Positions 48,305-60,444 of a stretch of 64,000 bases of DNA are shown here, in pieces; the stretch's first letter is position 1; the number at the start of each line of letters is the position of its first letter. The notes beneath the pieces were generated by a model. It was not told the DNA's origin. It searched no databases and saw nothing but the letters and a program-made list of their open reading frames with translations. The position numbers and the translations under genes are program-made. Origin of the DNA: Poteriospumella lacustris (lineage: Eukaryota > Sar > Chrysophyceae > Chromulinales > Dinobryaceae); assembly GCA_008000375.1 (NCBI GenBank), contig SMOI01000045.1:94376-158375 (forward strand), in the 5' to 3' direction.

Positions 48305-48824
48305 TCAATCTTTACATAACTTCTCTCGTAGCACGGGATCATGGGAAAGGCCTTCTCCGAAGACATAGAAGTTTTCTCCTGAAGGCTTCACGTGGAAAGA
48401 GGCGAAAGGGTGCTTGGTGCCCTTATCAGCTTGCTCAAGACGGAAAGGGAAACCAACGACACGCCCGAAGAAATTGACCTTCTCGGCATACAATTGCCTT
48501 TCAGGACCATTCGATTCACTTTTATCTTCATACAATGCAAATACGTATGGCGTCGATACCAACTGCAGCATTGCGGTTGATGACAAAGATGAAAACGCAA
48601 CACTGCTCGCCACCGCAATTTGTCCAGTTTGGCCAAGAACACCCGAATCCAGTAAAAATGCAGCAGGCTAAGGGAAATAAGCGTCATGCATCGTGCACTG
48701 TCGTCCAGCAGCATATAGTTCTTACCAGAAGCGACAGACTAATCAAACTGGAACCCAACGACACCTTTCGGATTATACGCAATTTGTCACCAAATTTTCC
48801 TTTATACAGGAGTATCCGCTGCAT
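48305..48824 (-). CDS. TMEM70-like mitochondrial membrane protein (N-terminus uncertain)
   Basis: Exons are 48824-48726 and 48667-48305, giving at least 153 residues. The pattern LLYKGKFGDKLRIIRKVSLG, two membrane helices (SLISLSLL-PAAFLLDSG and VASSVAFSSL...), then STPYVFALYE and a C-terminal soluble part fit the TMEM70/TMEM186/TMEM223 family, which assists assembly of respiratory complexes in the inner membrane. The ATG at 48824 lacks a presequence. An upstream exon (basic MRMHRKYFSIL, ATG near 48890, or MCAMTTTAA near 48970) may supply it, but I cannot place the splice site with confidence. Confidence 0.6.
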
Positions 48825-49295
48825 TTTTCAATTGATTTCCCGTGCAATAGATGAACTGTGACCAAGATTGAGAAGTATTTCCGATGCATTCGCATTGTTC
48901 GGTTCTCTCTCGATCACTTCAGCAGAAGAAGATGATGGAGGGCAGCGGCTGTCGTCGTCATCGCACACATCCTAAAATACTCTTAAGTAAGCTACAAACC
49001 AAAATTGACAGGCGTAAATACGGGTTTTTCACTACGCAGCAGTCGAATTGCCTTGTAATGCTTTCAACATTCAACAACCATGCTTATATAAGTACATGTT
49101 GCGCTAAGACTCATTCAATGTTTAAATGATGCGCGGTGATTTACTGAGACAATTCGACCGCTTTGGTTTGAGAGAAAGGAGAAGAATGAGACTTAGTCGA
49201 AACAAGACCATCCAAAACATGATTGCCGATAGTTGAAGGCATTACAAAGCAAGCCTACTTAGCATCTACCGAAAGCTACAACAAAAGTTCTACGT
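48825..49295. other. Intergenic, may hold TMEM70-like 5' exon
   Basis: This is 471 bp between the TMEM70-like start and the ARFGAP stop. Apart from the possible N-terminal exon around 48850-48980, I see nothing. Confidence 0.35.
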
Positions 49296-50732
49296 TTATC
49301 CGAATCTACGCTGCACGTCCGAAAAGAATCCCGACACGGAATCTTTTAATTTGTCAAGATTCAAAGCAGCATTTGCTGATGTCGCTGATTCGGAGTACGG
49401 GTCATAAGGGCCAGACCCAGCTCCTGACGAAGAGTTTCCGTACAGCATATCAGACGAAATGGCAGACGAATTGCTGAAGTTTTGCAACTTGACGCGAGCG
49501 TCGGCGGCTTCCTCAGCATCTCTGCCGAAATATTGGTCCGATGAAATGCCCTTGGCATTTCCGTATTTTTGCCGTGCAGCATATGATTCCGATGTATTAG
49601 TAGTGGGGACGCTCAAACCAGATGCAAATGAAGACGGGCGATAAACTGGAGAAGTTGAAGATGTCGAAGTTGTACTTGGTGCACTTCTGTAAATCGATGG
49701 CTTGTTGCTGTCATCCAACTCACGGAGCATCGAGCTCAGTCTGCCACCTTCGGAGCTCTCTGCCACGTCAAGCTTTTTCTTTTGCTCCACTTCTTGAGCT
49801 CCCTGCTGCGATCTCTTCTCCACGGATTCAAAAGACTCCATACGATTGTCCGCTGTTGTGGTCACCAGCTTTTTCGCACCAAGTCCACGTTTCGCCGCTG
49901 CCGCCGACGGCTTTTTACCCGCCAATTTAAGTGCCTTCATAGGATCAGTTTCAAGCAATGAAGCAGATGGTTGAACGTCAGATGACTCTGGTGTTGGGGC
50001 AGGAGCAGCGGCTGTGTCTGCCTTCGATACCGCGACATTGATATCCAGTGTACCGTTTGCTCGTGGAGGAGCGGGTGCGGCCACAGGAACTTGCGGGACG
50101 GAAGCCTCCGGTAATGCAAAAACAGTCTCGGGAACCAAACCGGGCTCCTTCGTCTTGAGGAGGAGAGCATCCAGACCACTACGAACTTCCTCTTCAGAGC
50201 GGCTGCGAGTAACGGCAACATGCTGCTGCTGCTCCTCATTTAAAACCTTCGTAAGATGCTTCCGATATTCTTGAGCAGCTTTGTGTTTGTACTTTTTCTC
50301 AGACTAAAATGAGCAATGCGTCAATATGTTTGTTAGCGTTGCCATCAAGTACTGTTCGCACTTACCATCATTTGCTCGTCAGTGACGCCATGCTTTTTGA
50401 AGAAAATGCGAGCGTTTCCGTTACCGCTAATGCGCATTGTTTCCAATTGCTCAGCAGTCCACTCATCAAGATCGCAAGATCTGTTGCATGGTTACATCTT
50501 AAAAACTTTAGTGTAGACTGTTAACACACAACCGTTACCTGACAAACGTAATATGGACACCCATGCGACGATGCACAGCGCTACAATCGAGGCAAATAAA
50601 AACTCCATATGTTGCGGACGCCCATGATGGATTGCGAGCTGGACAGTCAAAGCAAGTTTTGTTTTCAGCCAAAGATCTCAATTTCCGCAAGACGGCGTTC
50701 TTCTCAGCCGACTCCACATAGACTTTCGCCAT
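49296..50732 (-). CDS. ARFGAP2: ARFGAP2/3 (Glo3-type) GTPase-activating protein
   Basis: Exons are 50732-50539, 50480-50366 and 50303-49296, giving 438 residues. The ArfGAP zinc finger is canonical: [21 protein letters not shown] with a Cys-x2-Cys-x16-Cys-x2-Cys spacing, followed by [16 protein letters not shown] carrying the arginine finger. The long low-complexity middle has an Ala/Lys helix ([20 protein letters not shown]), and the C-terminal third has two ISS-type motifs ([17 protein letters not shown]) typical of Glo3/ARFGAP2/3, ending in an amphipathic segment. It stimulates ARF1 GTP hydrolysis on COPI coats. Confidence 0.9.
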
Positions 50733-51062
50733 GATTTATCCAACTGTGACCGGGGAACGAAGCCTCCACGTGACAAATCAATGGTTTATGAGGCTGAACG
50801 GTTCCAAAGAATACATTCACTTCGCCTCCGATCGATGTCATGAGATCGGTGCGCGCTGCTGCAACGACGAGTCGCAACGGCACCGCTGACCGCAACGTGT
50901 CAAGGCATTGAACCGGGAAACGGCTAAAAAATGTTGTCGGTTTCACGGAAAAACACAACTTTCAACGAACTTCGGTTTGATTAGTATGGAATGATGGATT
51001 GTGATGGATTGCATCACAATATTGAATGAGAGAAGAGCGAGTCGAACATCTGAATATGAACG
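50733..51062. promoter_or_regulatory. Divergent promoter region ARFGAP / PPR-SMR
   Basis: This is 330 bp between divergent starts. An upstream ATG at 51026 opens a frame overlapping the PPR-SMR start in another frame (a uORF candidate). Confidence 0.4.
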
Positions 51063-53488
51063 ATGCAGTGGACGAGAAATGTCAGTGTACTCTTCATAGC
51101 AATATGGTTTGTGATGGTCGGCCTTTCAAACGGATATGCAGCGCGAAAAGTCTTGGGCAGAAAACTGTCTGTTTTTGTTTCCAAAGACAGTCCAATTTAC
51201 AGCGATACGGTCCAGGCGCTTCTATCTGAATCGAAGAACAATTTTGTTCAACAATCTCTCAATCGAAGATTGACTGCTCACTTTCGTTCCATGGGCCTGT
51301 CTCAGCTGAAAGATGTAGCGCGACAAATTTCGAGCAATATGAATCATCCATCCCAGCGACCAGTTTTTGATCACATCACAATAACTGCAGCCCTTTATTC
51401 TTGCCAAAGGCATGGTTTGAACCATGAAGCATATAAGTTATTTTGCGAGATGCAAAAGTCGTGCGTAACAGTCGATCGTGTGACCATGATGGCAGTCATT
51501 CGTGCCGTGATGAAAATGGGCGAAATTGAAACCATTTTGAACTGCCTCGATTATTGCATGAAGCATGTGAACGACGCTATTGCGGAATGTTTGGGGGTTG
51601 CCGTGGAAACATCCTTTTTTGCATCCTTGCCTCGAGGACACGCTGCGAAATTGTTGGGGACTATAAAGGATTGGGCCCAGGCGAACGGAGTTTGGAACAG
51701 CAGAAACGTTCTTGAGCAGTACACAATAGCCGTTTGCAAATTGGAAATAACAGATGAGATCACTCGGTTGCCTGAGCTATGCGAAGTTAGTGAAGAATCG
51801 TACCAGGGATCAAGCCGATCATTCAGTGCGGTTTTAGCGAGATTTAGTGCATTGAATGACACAGACACCGTTGAAAGAGTGGTTGGACTGATGGATGCAA
51901 AAGGCATAAAGAAGGACACTGTGATTTTGAATATATTGCTCCGGTTCTACTCCAAAATGCGCTCTGCACCAGCGTTGATGAAGGTAATGTCAACGCTCAC
52001 GTGAAATGCTAGTATGTTCCTCACCCGTACCATTAGGTCTTGAAGCTGATGGTGGAGAGTGAATCGGTTCCCAACGAGGTGTCCTTTGTGGTTCTACGTG
52101 ATCTACACTCGTTTCCGTGGGAAGATGCCGATATGGAAGATTGGCGACGGATCGCAACGTCTCTCAATGTCTCGAGGAGCTGTCAGAACGCCTTCACCAT
52201 TTGCCAGGACATAACGAACAGCCGAAGCATTGCCATCGCGTCCTCTCTTTTTGCTGAGGCAGAAATGAAAAACATTCTTGATGCGGCGATAGTAGTTGCT
52301 ATGGCGGATAAGCTGGTCAGTTTGGAGCAGTCGTACGAGCAAGCATTCCGTCTTCTGGAGACATTTATGAAGCGCAACGCGGCCGGAGGCAACAACCTGC
52401 TGCGGGCGATGACAAAACTTGTCGTCGGTAAGTTCTTGGTGGACCGCAGCGCAGTAGCTAAAGCACGCCTCTGGAGCTTTCTCGATAATCACCGACACGC
52501 ATTTGTTTGCGATACGTCAACGGCGAACAATGTGTTGGAGTTGGTCAGCAGTATGGGTGATGGCGAGTTTCTCTTGCGTCTCCGCCGAACGTTTTTAGCC
52601 AGGTTTTGCCTCCCTCGGCCAGCGGTTGACAATCTTGCACGCTGTATGACGCACAACCCCTCTTCTATTTCTCTACTGACACGCTATTCGGAGGATAAAA
52701 CGCTGTTGAACGAAGTCCTCTCGTATGGCGAATTCGTAGCTGAGCAGATGAGAGAGAGACCTGGGCGATGGCAGGGCTGGAGTATGCCTCTCTTGGAAAC
52801 CCTCGTCAAATACGTAGGCACCGTGGGTAGTGCAGAGGATTGTCGACGACTACTGGCGGCGGTGGAGAGTTGCCCGATCAGCCCCTCTGGACGCATCATT
52901 CACGATTTCACGAAATTCTTTCGCAAATTTGGTGACATAGACGGTTCAGCAGCCGTTCTCAATTGGATCGGGTCCAGTAAGAACCATTTGTCACCGGTGT
53001 CCATCGTCAACGCCATTGTTGCGCACTTATACGACGCAGGAGACAAGCACCGAGCTCTTGCTCACTTTCAACAATACGCCACGGTGCATCGAATCGACAG
53101 TCCGTGGTTTGTTGATCCCATCGACAACGTTCTCACCCTGGACTTGCACTACACCAGCAGGGGTGGAGCCTATGTCCTCCTCATGACGTATTTGTCTGAA
53201 GCGCTCAGCTACGCGACTGGACAGGACGTTGTTCGCATTATCACAGGGAAAAGTCTGTCCTCCTCCATCGGACGCGTGTCGGCCACAAAGCGAGACCAAA
53301 CCCCCTATCGATTGAGCGATGAAGTGCAGAACATTCTCATCGAAGAATTCTTTCCTCCGATTCCATCGAGTACTGAACCGGGCAATCCTGGGAGAATCCT
53401 CTTACGACTGGCTGATATCAATCGCGGCTCGCTCGGCCTACAAGACACACCAGCGATACCTCCGCGACAGAGACACACAGTACTATAA
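51063..53488 (+). CDS. PPR-SMR organellar protein
   Basis: Exons are 51063-51983 and 52037-53488, giving 790 residues. The N-terminus has a hydrophobic stretch (SVLFIAIWFVMVGLSNGYAA) followed by a basic segment (RKVLGRK), so it could be a signal or an organelle-targeting presequence. Around residue 100 there is a PPR-like pair (DHITITAALYSCQRHGLN, EAYKLFCEM, VDRVTMMAVIRAVMKMG), and further helical repeats fill the middle. Near residue 676 LTLDLHYTSRGGAYVLL with VVRIITGK is an SMR domain containing the LDLH motif. PPR-SMR proteins bind or cut organellar RNA. Most repeats are weak. Confidence 0.7.
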
Positions 53489-53632
53489 TTAATCTTCTCT
53501 TAACGAACAATCTACACACTACTCTCAACGTCAACAGAGTGGACAAAAAAGGGTCCCCGGTATTCACAGTAAAAGAAAGACTGACGGCAACGTCGACAAC
53601 GCAGGGTCAGCTATCTGCGGCTCTGACACGTC
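53489..53632. other. Convergent gap
   Basis: This is 144 bp between convergent stops; nothing seen. Confidence 0.4.
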
Positions 53633-56600
53633 CTACCGTCGAGACACCGAACGCAGGGTGGTCGCATGGGTGATCGCCGTTACCCATTTTTCGGCGGTGC
53701 GATCCTGATCCTCCATGCGGTAGGTGCGACCCTCCGTGATGATGTCGAACACATCCGCGGAGATCTTCACCGCACGCGGTGGATTCGATGTCGACCACTC
53801 AATGTCACCCTTCACGGTCATTGACGCTGCATCGACGTAAAACAGTGCCGGTTCGTCGGTCAAAATCAACTGCCGCTTCACACCGATGTTCAACCGATTT
53901 CGCTTCACAATCGTCGACGTAAACAGAACTTTCGCGTTACCACGCAAAACGCGCTTCCACTTGGTCGTCAAGGCCTGAGACTCTGATGGCGTTAACAGCG
54001 CCGGCGTCTGGTTGGCCACTGGTTTGTTTGCGACTGGAGGCGTGGGGGTGGGGGTGGGGGCAACCGGCGCCTTGACCGGCGCTTCCACCGATTGCTGCTT
54101 CGACGAAACAGACACACGTCCGCTTGCACGGTTGTTCGCAGTGGTCTTGGAAGGTACTTCACTGCTGGCGGCGCTCTGTTGAGCGTCACCAACTTCGCGG
54201 GGAAGACTCATCACGGCGTCATCGACCTTGCCTTTGTAGTTGCGCACGGTGCGGGGTAACTTGTAGTCGACATCCAACTCAACGTTGTGCTGGCGGCTGG
54301 CGGCCTTGAGTACCTTCACAAACAATTTGTCGGCTAGTTCTGCGTCGCGATTGACCGCCACAAACACTTGTGAGTTGACGACGACGTCGATGGTTCGCGG
54401 GGCAGCACCGGCTTCTTCGCCCTCCATCGTCACCAATTCGTTTCGAATGAACATCACCTGGCGCACTTTGTTGAGCGTGAATACGACGAAGTGGCGCTGT
54501 TGATACTGTTGGAACACCGCGCTGTTGGCAACGTCGAGCGGGAGAGACGGTAGGAAGGGCACCGCTACGTGATGACACAGGTTGATGAACACCTTGCCGC
54601 TGTCGTCCTTCGTCTTGATCACAATCCACGGAACGGTGTGTACCTTCATCGCAGGAATCACCGCCGACGGCGACTTGCGCAGAAGCTGCTCGTTTATGCT
54701 GCGCGCGAACTGCGTCGTCAAGCGATCGGACGCGTCCACGATCATCGCCGCCTCATTTTCGAGGCCTTTGCCCGCAACCGTCGCAAAATCGCTTCGGAAA
54801 GACTCCGCCGCAACTTGCAGCGCTGCTTCTACAGCTTCAATAGAGGGCTCTTCCTTTTCTGTGACCACCGCTGCGGGCGGTGCCGGCGCTGCCGGCGCTG
54901 CCGCAGGCTCTGGCTTGGTTGGTACTTGCTCAGGGGGACGCTCGTCACGGAGAACCTCATTCACGGCCGCTTCGCGCTTCGAAACAGCTACCTCGACAGG
55001 CGGAGGCACTTGCTGTGGTGCTTTTGTGGCCACAACCTGCACCGACTCAGGCGACGGAGGACCATCGACGACGACCTCTGGGACCGACTCACGCTTCGCC
55101 GCGCCAACATTGCTGAACGGCATGTGCTGGAGGTTTTGAAAGCTCTCACGCTCACGAAAGCTCTCTCGTTCTTTTTCAACGCGAAACGCTTGCAATGATT
55201 CCCGCGTTTGCTGCTGGTACACCGAGTCCTGCAGGAGGATCGACGTGCGGTGCTTCTTCTCTTCGAACGCGTGTTCGTATCCGAAGTCATCCATACCCAG
55301 CGCCTCCTCCACAGGCTCTTCCGCGACTTCCTCCTCCTGCTCCCCGTCTCCTTCGTCTTCCTCATCGTCACTCTTCTCGTCTTCGTCGTGTCCGTCATCG
55401 TGGTGATCAGCAGACTGTCCACCGACTTCCTCAGCGGGATACAAGTCCTCAACCGCTGACGACCCAGCACCGTAGATGTCGCCAAAGTCCAGCTCTTCTT
55501 CGGCGACGATTGGCTTCTTGACCACGCGAGACTTCCGCGTGGCACTTGGACGCTTCTCTTTGTTGCTTCGCTGAGCTGCTTTGTTGTTTTCTGCTTCCTT
55601 CGCGGCATCGCGTGCACGAATCTCTTGCAGTCGCTGGCCTTGTTCGGCAGCCAAGGCGATCTCCTGCATGAAGGACTCGCCGTCGTCGGCAGATATGGAC
55701 CGACGCGACAAAATTGAGTTCACTTTCTTCACAGTTCGAGTGCTTGGTGGCTTGCTATCGGCGAGGGCAGCGTCCGCGTCCTTGTTGAGCTCGATGAGCG
55801 TGTCGTACACGAGAATCTTCAGTGCTTGCTTGCGCTGCATCAGCTGCAACAGCTTGTCCACGTCCAGTTTGAGCAGCTCATCAATGACCTTCTGCGCTTG
55901 ATCCGGCTGGTACTCACTGATAACCTCCAAGAGCTTCCCGCGCATCAGACGCTTTTGCTCGGGTTCTTCGGGAGTCGCTAACACTACCGCCTCAAACTCC
56001 CGCAGCTGGTGCAGCCGCTGGAAGTTCTCCACAGACGCAGCTGACATCGGCGATGATGGTGACGCGTGCACGACAGTGGGCGTTGTCTCCACTTCGACGG
56101 TCAACTGCGGTTCGGCAGGAGGCGTTTGTAGCTGACGAGGCTCGATGACCACGACGTCTTCATCGCTATCCACCGAGTCGGACCGCTGATACACCGGTCG
56201 AAACTCTGGAATGATCGGCTCCGACCTCCTGCATATTGCCGTGTACAGTGAGAGAAGATGTGACAACAGTGACAAGTGACAAGACTCAACTCACCGTATC
56301 ACTTCGGTTGGCTGAACGGTCGTCTCATCGACGAAGAAGCGGTTTGCCACACCCGTTTGTCGGGAGATCTTTTGCTTCGGCACTTGTTCTAGACGATGCC
56401 ATGGCAAATGCACTCGATCAGATGCACCAACATAACCTCGGTCATCGCTGAGCATCATTGGTCGGTACAGTCGATGGTCGAATTGTTCTGCGACGGCCGC
56501 CAGCACTGATTCCGCAATCTGAACAGCACAACAACTACATGAACAACTTGCGGATACAACTCAATCTTAGGTGATGGGAACGCACCTGGCGCGTACGAAA

Positions 56601-57344
56601 CGCTTCCAAATCCACGTCGGCGGAATTGAGTATGTCTGGTCGTACAACGACGTGGTACATCTCCACCACAATCTCCTCTTCGTGGCTATGACCAGAGAAC
56701 TGGCGAGTTTCAAAGAAATCTTCACAAACGACGAAGTCTCTTTCATCTGGCCAACTCAACATCACATCGTGGAGGCAAATATGAATGATAATCTTCCTCT
56801 TGCTATTGTCTTGAAGAAACCGTCCACATTCCACAGCAAAAACAGGCACGAAAGCCATCGATTGCTGTCGTCGCAACGTGAGTTGGCTTGTCCTGGGGAG
56901 TGGCTTCTCCTGGCGCTGAAATGTCACATGCACAGGGTCTTGGCCCCAATAGCACATCATGCAAATACGAACAGGTCCAAGCTCCTTCAATTCTTCTATT
57001 ATGACTTCATCCGGACTGCATTGACTGCACACCAAGTTACCACAACTGCGGCAGTGATGTGCCCAGCGAAACATTCCGAAAGCAGCATGGCATATCATAC
57101 ATGAGGTGATATCCTCATTAATAACCCATCCAACTCCCCCATAGTCGGATGATGAAGACTGTACGAAAACACGTCGAATGGTTTTGATTTCCCCACTAAT
57201 TCGGACTTCCTCTTCCTCGACGTACATATAGAAACCATCATCATCGACATTTATCATGGAAAACCTGTCCTCGAGCTCCTTCTTAAATTCAGAACTTGAT
57301 TTGACAACATTTCCCTTCAAAATAGACAGGGCTTTAGATGCCAT
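53633..57344 (-). CDS. FYVE - PIH1-like - PIH1-like - PH protein
   Basis: Exons are 57344-56586, 56518-56295 and 56228-53633, giving 1192 residues. The FYVE finger at about 73-134 has WVINEDITSCMIC, the basic patch WAHHCRSCGNLVC and VRICMMC. A first PIH1-like unit at about 165-325 has KRKIIIHICLHDVML, YHVVVRPDILNSA and ESVLAAVAEQFDHRL. A long linker follows, with an acidic stretch (about 600-640) and Pro/Ala-rich parts. A second PIH1-like unit at about 855-995 has VPWIVIKTK, KVFINLCHHVAVP, IDVVVNSQVF and YKLPRTVRNYKGK. A PDK1-type PH domain closes it (KRQLILTDEPALFYVDAAS, TYRMEDQDRTAEKWV). Parts suggest a phosphoinositide-binding chaperone adaptor; the function is unknown. Confidence 0.78.
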
Positions 57345-57739
57345 ATCTAAATCGGTGACGTTGGAAAGCTAGCAACCAACAATAAATTTACCGCAGACGT
57401 TGCAACGTCTGCCACAACATGAAGGCAACCAAAACTGGCAATTCAACCGCCGCAAATGTCTTCATTTATGATTCTCAGGCACTTTTATCGAGATTCATTT
57501 CGCCTGAGGTTTGACTCGTTTGCGAAGATCTTCTTGTTGCGCCTGCTGCAGAGACCAGTGCGCACAGAATCGAAACGCCTTGGCTAAACTAGCCGCTATC
57601 TTGCGATACGTCGCTCTAATAAGCGGTAGACTCTTGTTTCCACTCATTCCCTTCGAGAAATAGCAACGGATCATACCGAGGATTAGCCTTGTGTTGGTAG
57701 GGCTACAACATATTCTGTCATCGAATTTTGTATCTGAAG
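57345..57739. promoter_or_regulatory. Divergent promoter region FYVE-PIH1 / RRP1
   Basis: This is 395 bp. CTCATTCC at 57643-57650 matches the Inr-like pattern YTCANTYY about 90 bp before the RRP1 ATG. Confidence 0.4.
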
Positions 57740-58762
57740 ATGGCTACGACAATTTCGAAATCATCTGCGCCAAGCCAAAGAGAGGCGAAGTTCGCTAGAT
57801 CGTTGGTTCACCCGGAAAAGAGTGTCCGAGATGCTACATTCAATGCGCTGCAAGAGTACACTCGAGGTGTGAAGCAAATGGAAGAGATTGAAATGCTAAA
57901 ACTATGGAAATCGTTGTACTATTGCATGTGGCTGGCGGATAAGCGCGAAGTTCAAGAAGAGTTGGCCTCTTCCTTCGCAAATATGCTTAGTGGTTTCCGC
58001 ACGAACAAATTGAAGCTCCTGTTCATTGGGACGTTTTTTCAAATCCTCTTGCGAGAATGGTCTCTGTTGGACATGCATAGAATGAATAAGTTTTACTTCC
58101 TTATCCGTGTTATCATTCGTAAAGCGCTTCAAACAAGCTTCGAGCAACTTCCCAACACCGACTTTTTGGTTGGATTCAACGACGTGCTGCACACCTCAGC
58201 TTTGACTCAGCGCCCCAATGGAATCAGATATCATATTGCTGATATTTTCTTGTCGGAATTGCACACCGCATCGAATGGTAACTGCGACACACAATTTTTC
58301 CTCTTGAGCGTGGAGCCTTTCCTGAAGTTTCTGGTGTCGGGCGATGAAAACGTTGTTTTGGACCGCATCGGAAAATGCATTTTTGAGGAATTCGCCAATT
58401 CGTTTGCTCGCGAAACTGTCGATTCTTCCGCTAATGGCGAGTCAGCGCCTCGAACGTTCAGCAATGTCGATACCAGATACATCCAGGCCAAGTTGTTCGA
58501 CGCAGCGTCTGCACCCGAAACTGCTGGCAAATACAGACCTCGTCTATACGCTCTTCATAAAGCTATGTCCGAAATCACTCGCATCGATTTCGTTGATGTC
58601 AGCGGTCTTGAAAAGAAAGTGGTCGATGAGGTTGGTGCAAGCGAGGAGGAAAAAGCCAAAAAGGACAAAAAGAAAAAGAAGAGAGCAATCGAGGAGACCG
58701 CCAGTGAGCAGGTTGAAAGCGAAAAGAACGACGCGAAAAAGAAGAAAAAGAAGAGCGCATAA
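57740..58762 (+). CDS. RRP1: Ribosomal RNA processing protein 1 (NOP52)
   Basis: A single-exon gene of 340 residues. The NOP52 domain fills the first 250: AKFARSLVHPEKSVRDATFNAL, LKLWKSLYYCMWLADKREVQEEL, WSLLDMHRMNKFYFLIRVIIR, NGIRYHIADIFLSEL and GKCIFEEFA. The tail is Lys-rich (KKDKKKKKR, KKKKKKSA), typical of nucleolar proteins. RRP1 acts in maturation of 27S pre-rRNA to 5.8S and 25S/28S. The ATG at 57740 opens the conserved part. Confidence 0.92.
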   Translation: MATTISKSSAPSQREAKFARSLVHPEKSVRDATFNALQEYTRGVKQMEEIEMLKLWKSLYYCMWLADKREVQEELASSFANMLSGFRTNKLKLLFIGTFFQILLREWSLLDMHRMNKFYFLIRVIIRKALQTSFEQLPNTDFLVGFNDVLHTSALTQRPNGIRYHIADIFLSELHTASNGNCDTQFFLLSVEPFLKFLVSGDENVVLDRIGKCIFEEFANSFARETVDSSANGESAPRTFSNVDTRYIQAKLFDAASAPETAGKYRPRLYALHKAMSEITRIDFVDVSGLEKKVVDEVGASEEEKAKKDKKKKKRAIEETASEQVESEKNDAKKKKKKSA

Positions 58763-58875
58763 AAATGACTCTGTGATCACTCTGTAATATAAATACCGGT
58801 TACACGGCTGATCGGGCAATATACAAATCTACACACGCGGAGTACTTCTCACACAAAACAAAAACAAAAAATAAT

Positions 58876-59841
58876 TCACTTGAAAGGCCTGACCTCGGAT
58901 TCATCTTCTTCAATATACCATTGGAATTGATGCTTGGTGCCAACCCTTTCATCCTCGGAGACAGCAGTAACTGGTTGAAACAATGAGGCATGTTTCTTTT
59001 CATCTTTCCAAGCAACTTTTGTTGCAGGTGCAGGGGGAAGATGACCAGCTTCAGCTGGTACAGATGCTGAGAGGAGTTCACGAGAGCGCAGAAGAGATCG
59101 ATCGAATTTTCCAAGTGGCGATGGAGGCGGTAAGGGTGGGACGGGAAAAGAATCTCGGTGACCACCGAACTTCTTTTCAGTTGTAGGGGACTCTCCGTCA
59201 ACACCTTTCGCTTGGCGAAACCTTATTGATTCATCATTTTCATCTCGATCGTGGGCCTTTTTCAGAATATTGGACTTCCTCATGGAAAGGTTACGACTAA
59301 TCTTCAAGTCAACTGGCGATATTTCTTCATCTTCATCAGAATCACCACTAAGCAATGACAAATCAGCAGCATTCTCTTCCGCACATTCTACAGTTTCTTC
59401 CACATCTTCTGATTGGGGCGGAGCAGCAGACATTATCTGTGTTTCTAAATCGATCATCCGCGATTGCTGAGTGTTTATAATGTCTTCCATTTCGTTCATC
59501 AGTTGATTGCAAGTCACATTCTCTTCTTGAAGAACTTTGATTTTCTCTAGAAGATCGTTTACTTTCTTATCGTGAGAAGATTGCAGCAAATCAAGCTTTG
59601 ATTTCCAAGATTGTTCGTGGTGAATTTTCTCTTCTCTTGATCGTTGCAATTCGGCGGTTTGAGACGAGAGCGTTGCATTCGACACCTCCAACCTCTCTGC
59701 CAAAGTTCTAACCCCTTCCTCCAACTCAGACACATAATTCAACTGCTCTTCAAGATCCTTTTCACATTTGTTCAATCGCAATTGTAAATCATTCACCAGT
59801 AGGAAGAGATCCTCTTTCGAAAGTCCAGCAAAATAACTCAT
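58876..59841 (-). CDS. Coiled-coil protein of unknown function
   Basis: A single-exon gene of 321 residues. Residues 1-140 are a continuous coiled coil (GLSKEDLFLLVNDLQLRLNK, ELEEGVRTLAERLEV, INTQQSRMIDLETQI). Then comes an acidic Ser/Asp patch (SGDSDEDEEISP), a basic Ser-rich region and a Pro-rich segment (FPVPPLPPPSP). The C-terminus is short and charged. I recognise no family. The frame is open 11 codons further upstream without an ATG, so 59841 is the likely start. Confidence 0.65.
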   Translation of the reverse strand: MSYFAGLSKEDLFLLVNDLQLRLNKCEKDLEEQLNYVSELEEGVRTLAERLEVSNATLSSQTAELQRSREEKIHHEQSWKSKLDLLQSSHDKKVNDLLEKIKVLQEENVTCNQLMNEMEDIINTQQSRMIDLETQIMSAAPPQSEDVEETVECAEENAADLSLLSGDSDEDEEISPVDLKISRNLSMRKSNILKKAHDRDENDESIRFRQAKGVDGESPTTEKKFGGHRDSFPVPPLPPPSPLGKFDRSLLRSRELLSASVPAEAGHLPPAPATKVAWKDEKKHASLFQPVTAVSEDERVGTKHQFQWYIEEDESEVRPFK

Positions 59842-60444
59842 ATGTTCAGCTGATTCACAATTCCGGTCATTCAAATCAAAATATAATCACAGGAGGATAT
59901 AATTCAGAGCGAATCTACTTTGTTAATAGAAGTGATGTGATATGAGAATAATAATTGGTAAATCGATAAATCAAACCGCGAATGAATTGTCAACTTCGAT
60001 GACTGATCAAAGTACTTTCCAGCACTTCTAGTATCATGCAATAACATATTATAGAACACTAACTGTGTACAAAGACATTGTTAATGCGATTAGCGTGTTA
60101 GCGCGTAAGCCGCACAGCACAGCTCAGTATCGTCTTTGACCAAAATATTATCGCGATATGATACCTGACCTTTTGACATTCAAAGAGCCCCATGATATTC
60201 ATGAGCCCCGTGGTAGTAGGTATCTTCCAAGTCATTGAGGGATGCAAAGAAAACGAACGAGTTCGACGAAGAAAATGCTTCACGAAAGAATACCCCCTTT
60301 ACAAAACTACTGATCACAATTGCCTTTATATCTACATCTGAATGCATCGCGCCTTTGAAAAATCGAGGTCATATCTTCAATTTACTTGATCTTGAAATTT
60401 GATCCGCGTCCATGGATTCTATTATCCCGCCAGGGACCATTTCG
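59842..60444. other. Intergenic, AT-rich
   Basis: This is 603 bp between two minus-strand genes. Short frames only; no RNA gene or repeat recognised. It presumably holds the coiled-coil gene promoter. Confidence 0.4.

Noticed and set aside
54569-55198. Plus-strand frames antisense to the FYVE-PIH1 gene
   Set aside because: They lie inside a well-supported exon and show Arg/His or Ser/Thr-rich shadow composition.
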